From Alkalihalobacillus sp. YIM B00296 (lineage in GTDB: Bacteria > Bacillota > Bacilli > Bacillales > Fictibacillaceae): a DNA stretch of 64,000 nucleotides. Below, piece after piece: positions 8,229 through 16,887 of this stretch. Each line of letters begins with the position of its first letter. Within the stretch, counting starts at the first letter, position 1. The notes below the pieces were generated by a model. It had not been told where the DNA came from. It did no database searches and worked only from the letters and a program-made list of their open reading frames with translations. The stretch is taken from assembly GCF_020179385.1 (NCBI RefSeq), contig NZ_JAIBLJ010000005.1, positions 124,001-188,000 on the forward strand. The letters run 5' to 3'. The translations under genes and the position numbers were made by a program.

Positions 8229-8330
8229 GTTCGTTTTAGCTCATCTATCTTAGGCTCGGTTAAAGTTCCTTGTTGATCTATGCAAAAATCCGCATCACTT
8301 TTAACAAAGCCACCTTAGTTAGCTTTCACT

Positions 8331-9320
8331 TCATAAAATGAAGGCTATTTTCCCGAACTGTTTCGCCTCTTCCAAGCGTTTGAATGCCTCATGTGCTTCT
8401 TCCAATGAAAATGTCCGATCCATCACAGGCTTGATGTTGTGTTTTTTGATGAACTCCAACATTTCTTTGAATTCTTCATGACTTCCCATCGTGGAGCCTA
8501 ATAGATTGTACTGGCCATAAAAGAAATGACGGATGTTAATCGAGATTTCATCACCGGCTGAGGCGCCGAACGTCACCACTGTCCCCCCCGGTTTCACCTG
8601 TTCGAGCGATTTTTGGAAAGTGGCCGCTCCTACACTCTCAATGACCAGATCCACTTTTTCACCATCCATCACTTCATCCCAGTCTGATTCACTGTCGATT
8701 GCATGATCCGCTCCGAGTTCTAACGCCTGATTACGTTTCTCTTCGCTTCTTGAGGTAACTGTCACTTTTGCACCAACTGCCTTAGCATACTGGAGAATGA
8801 AAGTGATAACTCCGCTTCCGACTCCTGGAAGCAACACATGCTGTCCCTCTTCGATTTTACCTCTTGTAAAAAGGGCACGATAAGCTGTCAAGGCAGCAAG
8901 AGGCAATACACCAGCCTCTTCCCAGCTCAGGTGCTCCGGTTTTGATTCCACGTGTTCTGCTGGAACAGCAACTTCCTCAGCAAACGTACCGTTGGATGGA
9001 TACCCAAGGATTTCAAATCCCTCAGGCGGCGCTGGTGAATTCTTTTGCCATCCAAGCCCTGGGTTGATCACCACTTCGTCGCCTACAGAACAGCCCGTCA
9101 CACCTGAACCGATTTCTGTCACAATCCCTGCTCCATCCGAACCGACGACAAACGGCACTTCGTCTTCCCCATGACGATCTAAAACGAACAGGTCCCTATG
9201 ATTCAAGCCAGCAGCTTTCAACTGGACCTTAACCTCTCCCTCTTTTAAAACAGGAGATTCGAATGCCTGTACTTTCAAACCTTCCATTCCTTTTGGATTC
9301 GTATGTACGATCGCTTTCAT
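8331..9320 (-). CDS. MDR-family zinc-type alcohol dehydrogenase/quinone oxidoreductase (YogA-like)
   Basis: A 329-residue medium-chain dehydrogenase/reductase. The ATG at 9320 follows AAGGAGG; the longer upstream frame has no such signal. Seen: the GroES-like N-terminal half with NHRDL and GSDGAG, and the Rossmann nucleotide-binding motif (LPGVGSGV, near residue 155). The catalytic-zinc cysteine is replaced by the H-R-D motif, and the structural-zinc cysteine cluster is absent from the GDEVVINPGLGW loop. It is therefore likely a zinc-independent NADPH-dependent quinone or enone reductase. Similar in architecture to B. subtilis YogA. Substrate unknown. Confidence 0.85.
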   Translation of the reverse strand: MKAIVHTNPKGMEGLKVQAFESPVLKEGEVKVQLKAAGLNHRDLFVLDRHGEDEVPFVVGSDGAGIVTEIGSGVTGCSVGDEVVINPGLGWQKNSPAPPEGFEILGYPSNGTFAEEVAVPAEHVESKPEHLSWEEAGVLPLAALTAYRALFTRGKIEEGQHVLLPGVGSGVITFILQYAKAVGAKVTVTSRSEEKRNQALELGADHAIDSESDWDEVMDGEKVDLVIESVGAATFQKSLEQVKPGGTVVTFGASAGDEISINIRHFFYGQYNLLGSTMGSHEEFKEMLEFIKKHNIKPVMDRTFSLEEAHEAFKRLEEAKQFGKIAFIL

Positions 9321-9442
9321 TGGATACCCTCCTCCTTTTCTCTTTATTATTGCATACATCCCCAGGATTACACGAGCAGGATGCTTCAGAATCTTCTCGC
9401 TATTCTCGAAATATGGTAATCTGATGGAAAAGAGGTTTTTCA

Positions 9443-9905
9443 ATGATCCGTTTGAAACCGATGACTTAAGAAGATTACGAGAAATTTCGCAGTCGTTCGA
9501 TTCCAATACATTGACAACATGAGTAAGAATTACGACATTTCGATTGAAGCTGCCACAGAGGAAGCAACAAAACAATATGACCAATTATTAAATGATGGCT
9601 TACATACTGAAAAGCACTATTTTTATGATGTGGTGGATGTGAAGAACAACGATCATGTCGGGGCACTCTGGTTTAACCATCAAGAAAAGGATCGCCAGGT
9701 ATTCATCTATGAAATTTGGATGGACCCTGAAAAACGGGGCAAAGGCTACGGGACCAAAACATTAGAGGAGCTGCATCATCAGGCAAAGGATCTCGGTGCA
9801 GAAAAAATCGGGCTCCATGTCTTTGGACAGAACACCGGTGCGATAGCACTCTACAAGCGTCTCGGTTATGAAGAAAACAGCATCGTCATGATCAGAAAAT
9901 TATAA
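9443..9905 (+). pseudogene. GNAT N-acetyltransferase, disrupted near the N-terminus
   Basis: An intact frame from an ATG at 9519 to 9905 encodes 128 residues of a GNAT fold with the acetyl-CoA signature RGKGYGTKTL and the C-terminal NTGAIALYKRLGYE motif. It lacks the first strand and has no ribosome-binding site at 9519. The missing part is visible upstream: a good AGAGG plus ATG at 9443 opens MIRLKPMT, then an in-frame TAA at 9467-9469, then EDYEKFRSRSI. One extra C (9503/9504) shifts the frame, after which QYIDNMSKNY continues into the intact part. Removing the stop and the extra base restores a normal GNAT of about 153 residues. Either the gene is decaying or reinitiation makes a truncated enzyme. 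Confidence 0.8.
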
Positions 9906-9984
9906 GAATATTGCGTAACCGCTATTTCCTAAAAGTGTTCGTGATATAGTATGGAGAGATCAAGTCATCAAAGGAGTTCTTTTT

Positions 9985-11103
9985 ATGATACAAGAAACCT
10001 ATTCTCGAAAGATCACACCGGAAAATGATCCGTGGGAAGCTTATCTCGATGTAACGGAATATGGAAAAATGGTATTGAGCAATATTGAGTTTACAACTAC
10101 AACGATCTGTAACATGCGGTGTGAACATTGTGCTGTCGGGTACACGTTGCAACCGAAAGACCCTGAAGCACTTCCGGTTGAACTGATGCTGAGTCGGCTT
10201 GACGAGATTCCACTCCTCCGTTCAATTAGTATAACTGGCGGGGAACCGATGTTATCCATGAAATCTGTCAAAGAATACGTCGTTCCGCTGCTTCGCTATG
10301 CACACGAAAGAGGAGTACGCACACAAATCAACTCAAATTTGACTTTAGATTTGAAACGATATGAACTGATCACACCGTATCTTGATGTGTTACATATTTC
10401 CCATAACTATGGATCTTTGGATGATTTTAATGAAATCGGGTTTGCGATGATGGAGAAAAAGCCGAATCTTCGTCAGCGGGAACAATACTTTCAAAGAATG
10501 GTTGAAAACGCCAAAGCTCTGACTGCTGAAGGAGTGATCGTATCTGCGGAAACGATGTTGAACAGACGGACATTACCGCATATCGAATCCATTCATAAGC
10601 AAATTGTTGAAATGGGCTGCCAGCGCCACGAAGTTCACCCGATGTATCCCAGCGATTTTGCAAGCGGGTTGGAAGCGGCGACTCTTCCTGAAATCCGTGA
10701 GGGGATCCAACGCCTTTTGGACGTGCGGGACAAAAACACATGGATGCTGTTCGGTACATTACCGTTTTACGCGTGCAGTAATCATGAAGATGACCTGAGG
10801 CTTTTGAAACGATTATATACGGAGAAGAATGTGACTGTCAGGAATGATCCGGATGGACGCTCCCGTTTGAATGTCAATATCTTTGATGGAAATGTCATCG
10901 TGACTGATTTCGGTGATGCTCCTCCACTCGGAAAGATCCAGACGGACCGGTTGCAGGAAGTCTATGACAAATGGCTGGAAAGTCAGCTTGCCCGTAGTGT
11001 CAATTGCCACTGCCCTTCAGTCAAATGCCTCGGTCCGAACATCCTTGTAAAAGATGCCTATTATCCAAGAGAAGATTTCACAATGAAAAAGTCTAATATT
11101 TAA
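9985..11103 (+). CDS. yfkAB: radical SAM/CxCxxxxC protein YfkAB
   Basis: A 372-residue radical SAM enzyme. The CNMRCEHC motif (Cys42, Cys46, Cys49) ligates the [4Fe-4S] cluster that cleaves S-adenosylmethionine. ITGGEP follows at about residue 76. The C-terminus has the family's second signature, CHCPSVKCLG (CxCxxxxC), which may bind an additional cluster. Full-length YfkAB proteins are about this size; in some B. subtilis annotations the gene was split into yfkA and yfkB. The reaction is unknown. AAAGGAG precedes the ATG at 9985. A structured repeat begins immediately at the stop codon (11104). Confidence 0.92.
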   Translation: MIQETYSRKITPENDPWEAYLDVTEYGKMVLSNIEFTTTTICNMRCEHCAVGYTLQPKDPEALPVELMLSRLDEIPLLRSISITGGEPMLSMKSVKEYVVPLLRYAHERGVRTQINSNLTLDLKRYELITPYLDVLHISHNYGSLDDFNEIGFAMMEKKPNLRQREQYFQRMVENAKALTAEGVIVSAETMLNRRTLPHIESIHKQIVEMGCQRHEVHPMYPSDFASGLEAATLPEIREGIQRLLDVRDKNTWMLFGTLPFYACSNHEDDLRLLKRLYTEKNVTVRNDPDGRSRLNVNIFDGNVIVTDFGDAPPLGKIQTDRLQEVYDKWLESQLARSVNCHCPSVKCLGPNILVKDAYYPREDFTMKKSNI

Positions 11104-11221
11104 AGAAAAGCGGAAACGCCCTGACCACAGCCACGAAGGTCACTGGAAGCCTGACGAGGAGGCTGTTGCCGCCGCAGGAGGGCTGAAGTGATCCGAGTGG
11201 TTGGGCGTAGAAGCTGGACAT
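11104..11221 (+). repeat. dispersed structured intergenic element, copy A
   Basis: A 118-bp element starting at the base after the yfkAB stop codon. It closely matches 58008-58123. Shared ends are AGAAAAGCG... and ...AGCTxGACAT. Predicted nested helices are AACGCCC/GGGCG(T), CACT/AGTG, AGCCT/GGGCT and GAC/GTT. Compared with copy B, several pairs change on both sides together. There is no coding potential of its own. It could be a miniature mobile element or a 3'-UTR RNA. Confidence 0.8.
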
Positions 11222-11294
11222 TGTACATCGCAACAATACTTTTATATTTTAAGAGAAAACCGGGGCTGCCCCTATAACTCAGTCCCAGTTATTT

Positions 11295-11729
11295 TCACAA
11301 CCGCTTCTCAAGGATGATTTTCGGTTCCCCTTTTTCATCCGTAAATGTACCGATCACATCGAACCCATTTTTAAGGTTCATAATCAGCATGTTCCGCCAT
11401 TTATTTTTCGTATGCGTACGAATCGTCATATAGCCGTTTTTTCGACACCACCCATGTTGACGAATAAGCAACTCTTCCCCGATACCTTTTTCTCTGTAAT
11501 CAGGATGTACGCCTCCTAACCAGCTGTAAAAGTGATTTACCTTCCGTTCATAACCGATTTTATATCCGACTACGATTTCTTTCTCAACAGCCGCTAAAAT
11601 TAATGGCCGATGTTTGGTTTGGAGGTCTTCTGAAAATCCATTTGTCGAACCGAAAACGCGGTTGTGCAATTCATTCAATTGCTTAAGAGTTGTTTTATCA
11701 GGTAGACTTGTAAAACTATGAAATTCCAT
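11295..11729 (-). CDS. GNAT family N-acetyltransferase
   Basis: A 144-residue single-domain GNAT. The core GGVHPDYREKGIGEELLIRQ (about residues 74-93) carries the R/Q-x-x-G-x-G/A acetyl-CoA pyrophosphate loop, and the C-terminal NGFDVIGTF strand and closing beta-strand are complete. The start at 11729 follows GGAGGGG closely. The gene lies 13 bp downstream of a decayed S66 peptidase gene on the same strand, so it may once have been the second gene of that operon. Substrate unknown; length is normal for small GNATs acting on amines or antibiotics. Confidence 0.85.
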   Translation of the reverse strand: MEFHSFTSLPDKTTLKQLNELHNRVFGSTNGFSEDLQTKHRPLILAAVEKEIVVGYKIGYERKVNHFYSWLGGVHPDYREKGIGEELLIRQHGWCRKNGYMTIRTHTKNKWRNMLIMNLKNGFDVIGTFTDEKGEPKIILEKRL

Positions 11730-11742
11730 TGCCCCTCCTTAA

Positions 11743-12066
11743 CTATTTCAATTTTAGTTTGTTGCCTTTAGCCATGATCCTAACTTTTCCTCAAATCGGA
11801 AAAATGGATACAGGTTGTGTATGACCGAAGTTCACGTTCGAAATGATGGGAATGCCCTTTAGTTCTGCTTTCCGTTCGATAATCAGGCGAAGTGCATCAT
11901 CCGTTACTTCTGATTGTGGTTAGAAACGGCCGATGACAAGGCCTTTGATTTTATCCGCATCAGGCAAATGGAGCAACGACTGGAGATCACGATCGAAAAT
12001 CAAATCCTCTGTCAAATAATCATCCTCCAGAAAAAGGATCTTGTCTTTTAAAGGAAGGGATTTTTC
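11743..12066 (-). pseudogene. relic of an S66 LD-carboxypeptidase (MccF/LdcA family), C-terminal part only
   Basis: Translation of the minus strand gives the C-terminal third of an S66 peptidase: KILFLEDDY near 12040, FDRDLQSLLHLPDADKIKG, then LVIGRF, and ISNVNFGHTQP with the family histidine. Two in-frame stops interrupt it (TAA at 11920-11922 after LVIGRF, TGA at 11791-11793 after the FPI strand), and it ends MAKGNK...K-stop at 11743. The N-terminal catalytic-serine domain is missing; its place is taken by the 52-bp tandem repeat. A living member cleaves LD-peptide bonds of murein tetrapeptides or microcin C-type compounds. This copy is dead. Confidence 0.8.
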
Positions 12067-12135
12067 ATTATAACCTTAAATGAGTATATGGCATGTCTTG
12101 ACCACCATATTTGTCTTTTTACGTTTTTAGTGCAC

Positions 12136-12290
12136 CATAACCCCTTTATGAGTACCTTAAATCCTGTTTTTTGCATTTTGAGGGCCTCATAATCCCTTCT
12201 TGAGTACCTCAAATTCTGTTTTTTGCATTTTGACGGTCTCATAACCCCTTCTTGAGTACCATCTAAAGGTCACATAATCCCTTTAACCGG
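12136..12290. repeat. 52-bp tandem intergenic repeat
   Basis: Units beginning CATAAYCCCTT start at 12136, 12188 and 12240 (period 52 bp), with a partial fourth at 12273. Each full unit contains TTGAGTACC or TATGAGTACC and CTGTTTTTTGCATTTTGA. The first two units differ at only a few positions. The repeat fills the gap where the N-terminal part of the S66 peptidase would have been and runs up to the inhA terminator. No coding frame is conserved across units. Confidence 0.8.
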
Positions 12291-12326
12291 GAAGATGTTA
12301 CAGCAGTACTCTATCATTCTCAAAAC

Positions 12327-12359
12327 AAACCAGCCTCGAGTTGTCCTCAAGGCTGGTTT
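12327..12359 (-). terminator. intrinsic terminator after inhA
   Basis: Stem AAACCAGCCT / AGGCTGGTTT, extended by GAG/CTC after one mismatch, 10 bases beyond the inhA stop. T-rich sequence follows on both strands. Confidence 0.8.
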
Positions 12360-12369
12360 TCTATCAAGT

Positions 12370-14778
12370 TTATTTATAGATTTTTACTTTACCGACCGTT
12401 CCATCATCACTTTGGGCAACGACACGGAATTTCAATCCGTAAGTTGGAACGTTACGTCCAGCATCTGGAATTACTGGAGTCATGTATTTCTTTGAATCAT
12501 CAAATAGTGGTGTTCTTTCAGTTGCGTTGTCCTTCATCGTAATACCTTGCGTATCACTGTAATCCAGGAACATCTTTTCAGTTTTACCTAAGCCAAATGC
12601 AGCATCATGCATTTGATATCGAGTGGATCCTAGAGCTCCATCGCTCCATCGGTTTACAACTTGGTCTGCATCCACAACTCCAAGGAATCCTTCACCAGGA
12701 TGGATACCAGTCCAGTTATTGTCATAAGAATTATCCACATACCAAACAAGTAACCCTGCATCGTAGTTCATCAAACTGTTACCACGACGGATATGTGAAA
12801 GTCCTTCGTCAACTCCGTTGTGGGATCTCCATTCAAGTAGATAATAGTGTTCTGATATGAATGTACCTGTATCTCGCTTGAATCCGTATAGGTCGAATGC
12901 CGCATCCGCTTCAGATTCTGCTCCGTCAGATACAACTTCATTACCATCTGCAGTGACAGTAACATTATCTACATACAATCCATCAAGGGTTGTCCCCCAG
13001 TCCGTCATGTAACGGTATTGTAATTGGATCGTTTGTCCGGCATACTCACTTAAATCGATTGTTTCGTGTACCCATCCGTTACTGGATCCAGTGTAACCCG
13101 GTAAGTTTTCTTTAATTGCCGGGTATCCATCTGTGACAATGTCAGAAGTGGTATTTGGTGTGGAAAGTGAATTCCAAGTTTCTCCACCATCAGTTGATAC
13201 CTGGACCATGCCGAAGTCCCAGTTCGACTCGATGTTATACCATACATCATAGTCTAATGTAGCATTCGTAGCTCCAGTAAGATCAACCTCCGTCACCATA
13301 GTGTGGTCGACTTCATCACCAGTACCGCCAAAGTACTCGTATTCGCCACTTGCCGGGGTGTTGATTGTTTTCTCTTTATCCGGTAGAGCGATACGTACTG
13401 CATCATTATTTGTACCTTTTGTAACTGCTTCATCAAGCAACACTTCAGTTCCTTTGCTAGTTACATCATCTGCATGGATCGTAGTCCCGGTCAGCCAGTT
13501 GCTTCCTGGCATAGATGAATGTAAGAATTCCTTCGACCATGCACTGAATCCTGTTGGTTCAGTTCCTGGAACATCACCTGCCCAGCTTCCACTAGACATG
13601 ATCGACCAATAAGCTACCGCTTCACCAGCACCTGAATAGATCGTATCGTATTCATCAGGTAAACCTAGGTCATGGCCATATTCGTGGGCGAACACACCAG
13701 CTGCACCATCAGCAGGTTCAATCGTATAATCGTAAGCATACATTGTCCCCCGTCCCCAATAATCCACTTCGGGCTCTGGGGATCCAGTGATCGGGAAAAC
13801 ACCTCCTAGAGACCAACGATGTGACCAGATTGCATCCTCTCCTAGACCACCACCGCCTGCTTCCTCACCGACAGAGGAATGGACGATCATCAAGTGGTCG
13901 ATCAATCCATCCGGCTCACGGTAGTCCCCGTCACCATCAAGGTCATACCGGTCTTCCTGATCATACTGGCTTAAATCAAGGTTTGGATCCGCAGCTGCTG
14001 CTAGAAGTGCTTCTCTTACTAAAGCACGTGGATCGGAATCATTATCATTAGCATTGTTTCCACCGTAGTATGCTGCTGGATGCTTAGCTTGATACCACCC
14101 TGCTACTTCGCCTTCGATAGAGTAGCTTCCGCCAGATTGCTCTTCATAGAATTGCTTGACGGATACGAGGTTTTCCCCATTCGGCCCTTCATAGCCATCC
14201 TCACTGAAAAGCATATCTGTATAATGCTCTTTTACATAATCTTCATAGTACATATCAGTATCGCCAGCTTCGATTTTAGATGCTGGGTAATCCGGATATT
14301 CGATCAGCAAAGCAAGAACTTTATCTGTACGTGTTGCACCATTCCATTCCTCTTCTGTAACTCCATCAACAGTATTCCCTTTCGTCTGGCCATTCTTCTT
14401 TCCTTTCCCAGACATCAAGCCATTACTTTTCATTTGTTCTTGGAGTCTTTCTTTGGATTCCTTCGCTTCTTCATGCAGGTCTCCCCCATGCGAATGCTTT
14501 CCGTTTGCAGCTCTTTCCTTCAAGTATTTATTCAAGGCTTTTTCTGCTGCAGCAGGACTCGCATTTTGTGAAATCTTACCACTCTCTTTCAGCATTTCAA
14601 TCAATCTCTCATCATTTGCAATACCGAGATCAATCGGAGCTCCTGCATAAGACTTGGAAATGCTTTCTTTGATATGCTCAGCTTCTGCATGCTGAGGCGA
14701 TGAAAATGCACCATATGTAAGCGTACTTATCCCCATCATAACCGCAAGTGCCGTAGATGCAATTTTTTTCTTGTTCAA
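12370..14778 (-). CDS. inhA: immune inhibitor A-type secreted zinc metalloprotease (peptidase M6)
   Basis: An 802-residue exported protease. An N-terminal signal peptide (about residues 1-32, cleavage near AEA) is followed by a propeptide, the M6 catalytic domain with zinc motif HEYGHDLGLPDE at about residue 365, the acidic calcium-type segment DLDGDGDYREPDG near residue 285, and a C-terminal beta-rich region with a MAM/VEG-like fold (VDNVTV). InhA proteins degrade antibacterial peptides, matrix proteins and spore or exosporium components. Length matches B. cereus InhA1 (about 796 aa). The promoter region holds a perfect inverted repeat (14820-14837). Expression in transition or stationary phase is likely by analogy. 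Confidence 0.94.
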   Translation of the reverse strand: MNKKKIASTALAVMMGISTLTYGAFSSPQHAEAEHIKESISKSYAGAPIDLGIANDERLIEMLKESGKISQNASPAAAEKALNKYLKERAANGKHSHGGDLHEEAKESKERLQEQMKSNGLMSGKGKKNGQTKGNTVDGVTEEEWNGATRTDKVLALLIEYPDYPASKIEAGDTDMYYEDYVKEHYTDMLFSEDGYEGPNGENLVSVKQFYEEQSGGSYSIEGEVAGWYQAKHPAAYYGGNNANDNDSDPRALVREALLAAAADPNLDLSQYDQEDRYDLDGDGDYREPDGLIDHLMIVHSSVGEEAGGGGLGEDAIWSHRWSLGGVFPITGSPEPEVDYWGRGTMYAYDYTIEPADGAAGVFAHEYGHDLGLPDEYDTIYSGAGEAVAYWSIMSSGSWAGDVPGTEPTGFSAWSKEFLHSSMPGSNWLTGTTIHADDVTSKGTEVLLDEAVTKGTNNDAVRIALPDKEKTINTPASGEYEYFGGTGDEVDHTMVTEVDLTGATNATLDYDVWYNIESNWDFGMVQVSTDGGETWNSLSTPNTTSDIVTDGYPAIKENLPGYTGSSNGWVHETIDLSEYAGQTIQLQYRYMTDWGTTLDGLYVDNVTVTADGNEVVSDGAESEADAAFDLYGFKRDTGTFISEHYYLLEWRSHNGVDEGLSHIRRGNSLMNYDAGLLVWYVDNSYDNNWTGIHPGEGFLGVVDADQVVNRWSDGALGSTRYQMHDAAFGLGKTEKMFLDYSDTQGITMKDNATERTPLFDDSKKYMTPVIPDAGRNVPTYGLKFRVVAQSDDGTVGKVKIYK

Positions 14779-14819
14779 TCCATAACACCCTCCCCTAAAC
14801 TATGAAAATATAACAAATT

Positions 14820-14844
14820 TTACTACTTTAGTAGTAATAGTATC
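14820..14844 (-). promoter_or_regulatory. candidate operator in the inhA promoter
   Basis: A 7-bp perfect inverted repeat TTACTAC-TTTA-GTAGTAA (14820-14837) overlaps the 18-bp spacer between a possible -35 TTGATA and -10 TAAAAT on the minus strand. AATAGTATC (14836-14844) matches the ScoC/Hpr consensus RATANTATY exactly. The rest of 14845-15030 is AT-rich with no further feature I can support. The promoter assignment is an inference. Confidence 0.45.
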
Positions 14845-15069
14845 AATTTGACGAAAAATTGTAAATATTATGTTTAATAATAAATAAAAAAGGGAAAATA
14901 GACTTATTTTTGTAATTTTTTAAATAAAAAGTATGTAATTAGTAGTAGTGAATCGCCTCTAATTTTGAAAAATCTTCAAATAAAAACTAGTTTTCAAGTG
15001 CCAGATTGAATATACATAAAATAACAACGGTAAAAAGACCCGTTTATTGTAATAAGTCTTTTCTGATCA

Positions 15070-15717
15070 TCAAGCTTGTTCAAGGATCACTTCTCCGACT
15101 CCGACATTTAAATCGACCTCAATTTTCACATCAGAACCCTCATAAGATTGATTTTGATAACAATCTCCTACAACAAGGAAATGATCAGCATTGATTTTCC
15201 CTATTCCCTTATCAATATCCATTTTAATACCGACTTGTTTTGGCAACCGGATTTTCATTTTACCGACTCCTGTATTGATCTTAACGTTGAAGCTGTTTTT
15301 CCAATTCCCTGTGATGTCTATTTCCGTTTCCCCGATTCCTGACTCGATATGAACATCTGCTAGATTCAATTCAGAGAGTTCCAGTTTTGACTTTCCAGCG
15401 CCTAACTCCACTTTCAGAGAAAGGGGAAGTTCACCATTAAGGGCTATATCCCACTTTTGCCTGGCAGATCTGAGACTTTTCCATGAACTAATTGATCGTT
15501 GAGGTATGATGAGGGTACCCTTGCCGGTCCCGGATATTTCATATTTCATTTCTGGTTCAGCAGATTCCCCCATTGCCGTAAACGATTCTTCCATGATTTC
15601 TTCAGTAGAACCGTTGAGAGATAGTTTTCCGGTTCCAAGTTGGAGTTTCACATCCAATTCTCTTTCATTTTTACGAGGGATGACATGAGTTTCCGTCGTT
15701 TCTTCTTTAATGAACAT
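15070..15717 (-). CDS. toastrack (DUF4097/LiaF-C-like) beta-repeat protein
   Basis: A 215-residue cytosolic protein from the ATG at 15717, which has AAGGAG nine bases upstream; an earlier in-frame ATG at 15741 sits before that site and is less likely. The sequence is a run of short beta-strands with repeated 'G.GK..L', 'GAGKSKLEL', 'GIGETEIDI', 'GVGKMKIRL' and 'GVGEVIL' motifs, the pattern of right-handed parallel beta folds in DUF4097 and the LiaF C-terminal domain. Such domains often associate with envelope-stress systems (LiaFSR, PspC), but there is no kinase or PspC neighbour here. Function unknown. Confidence 0.75.
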   Translation of the reverse strand: MFIKEETTETHVIPRKNERELDVKLQLGTGKLSLNGSTEEIMEESFTAMGESAEPEMKYEISGTGKGTLIIPQRSISSWKSLRSARQKWDIALNGELPLSLKVELGAGKSKLELSELNLADVHIESGIGETEIDITGNWKNSFNVKINTGVGKMKIRLPKQVGIKMDIDKGIGKINADHFLVVGDCYQNQSYEGSDVKIEVDLNVGVGEVILEQA

Positions 15718-15878
15718 CCAAAATCGCTCCTTTTTTTTCATTACTTAAAGTCTACTCGGAAGTAAATTCCCGTCATACAGACAAGAGGTTGGTTTCCTCT
15801 CCGTCTAGGGGTTGAATTGAGTCAACGTTTTAGGATGGAGAACAGATGGTATATACTATCATTGAAAGGATGAAAGGT

Positions 15879-16808
15879 ATGGAAATACATTTTCTAGGAA
15901 CAGGGGCAGGTATCCCTTCTAAAGGTCGGAATGTCTCATCCCTTGCGCTGCGATTCATGACAAATCGTGAAGGTGATGTATGGCTGTTCGATTGCGGGGA
16001 GTCTACCCAGCACCAAATCCTGCATACAAACTTGAAGCTATGGCAAATATCGAAAATATTCATTTCTCATATGCATGGCGACCATCTCTATGGCCTCCCT
16101 GGTGTTTTAGGCAGCCGTTCTTTCCAGGGTGGAGAAAACCCATTGACAGTGTATGGACCAAAAGGAATCCATGAATTTGTGACAGTGGCATTGGAAACGA
16201 GCAGGACCTATCTGAAGTATCCACTCGAGATTGTAGAGTATGATGATGGGTACGTTGAAAATGATGAGGGCTATAAAATAGAGGCTGCTCTACTTGAACA
16301 TGTGGTCCCTTCATTCGGCATCCGGATAACAGAACCTTTACAACCTGGCCGATTACTTGTTGAAAAGCTGGAAGAATTAAAAGTTCCCCCTGGACCTGTC
16401 TATCAAAAACTGAAGGAAGGCAAAACAGTAACATTGGATGATGGACGGACCTTACATGGGGCAGATTTTATCGATGAGGCTCAGCCTGGCAGAGTGGTAA
16501 CGGTTTGCGGAGATACCCGCCCTTCCAAAAAGGCTGTACAGCTTGCTCAAAATTCCGATCTTCTGATTCATGAGGCGACCTTTGCGGAAGGGATGGAAGA
16601 GCAGGCAATCGACTACTTTCATTCGACTACAATACAGGCTGCTGAAATTGCAAAACAAGCAAATGCAAAACGCCTGATTCTTAATCACATCAGTTCAAGA
16701 TACTATGACCGCTCAGAGGAATTGCTTGAAAGTGCGGTGCGTGTATTCGACCACACAGAACTTGCGCATGATCTTGACGTCTTTCACCTGACAAAACGGA
16801 AGAATTGA
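15879..16808 (+). CDS. rnz: ribonuclease Z (tRNA 3' processing endonuclease)
   Basis: A 309-residue metallo-beta-lactamase-fold enzyme that removes the 3' trailer of tRNA precursors lacking encoded CCA. Seen: the metal motif HMHGDH (about residues 63-68), LNHISSRY with the late histidine near residue 269, the conserved DCGESTQHQ, the PGR loop motifs and the exosite region around residues 150-190. The ATG at 15879 is preferred; AAAGGA lies eight bases upstream. An alternative ATG three codons earlier is too close to this site. Length matches B. subtilis Rnz (307 aa). A convergent terminator follows. Confidence 0.96.
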   Translation: MEIHFLGTGAGIPSKGRNVSSLALRFMTNREGDVWLFDCGESTQHQILHTNLKLWQISKIFISHMHGDHLYGLPGVLGSRSFQGGENPLTVYGPKGIHEFVTVALETSRTYLKYPLEIVEYDDGYVENDEGYKIEAALLEHVVPSFGIRITEPLQPGRLLVEKLEELKVPPGPVYQKLKEGKTVTLDDGRTLHGADFIDEAQPGRVVTVCGDTRPSKKAVQLAQNSDLLIHEATFAEGMEEQAIDYFHSTTIQAAEIAKQANAKRLILNHISSRYYDRSEELLESAVRVFDHTELAHDLDVFHLTKRKN

Positions 16809-16851
16809 AGAATTTTCTTGTCCTTCCAATATTTCAGGATACACTTATAAA

Positions 16852-16880
16852 AAAGACTTCGGTCAAAAACCGAAGTCTTT
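16852..16880. terminator. bidirectional terminator between rnz and the ABC-F gene
   Basis: Perfect 11-bp stem AAAGACTTCGG/CCGAAGTCTTT with a 7-base loop, flanked by A-rich and T-rich sequence. It serves both convergent genes. Confidence 0.9.
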
Positions 16881-16887
16881 CCTTCCC

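Noticed and set aside
8997-9584. longer N-terminus for the MDR oxidoreductase (to 9584)
   Set aside because: The upstream 88 codons show no family similarity and overlap the disrupted GNAT; a consensus Shine-Dalgarno sits at the internal ATG (9320).
13821-14571. open frames on the plus strand inside inhA
   Set aside because: They are antisense to a complete, motif-bearing metalloprotease gene, lack ribosome-binding sites and have no recognisable domains.
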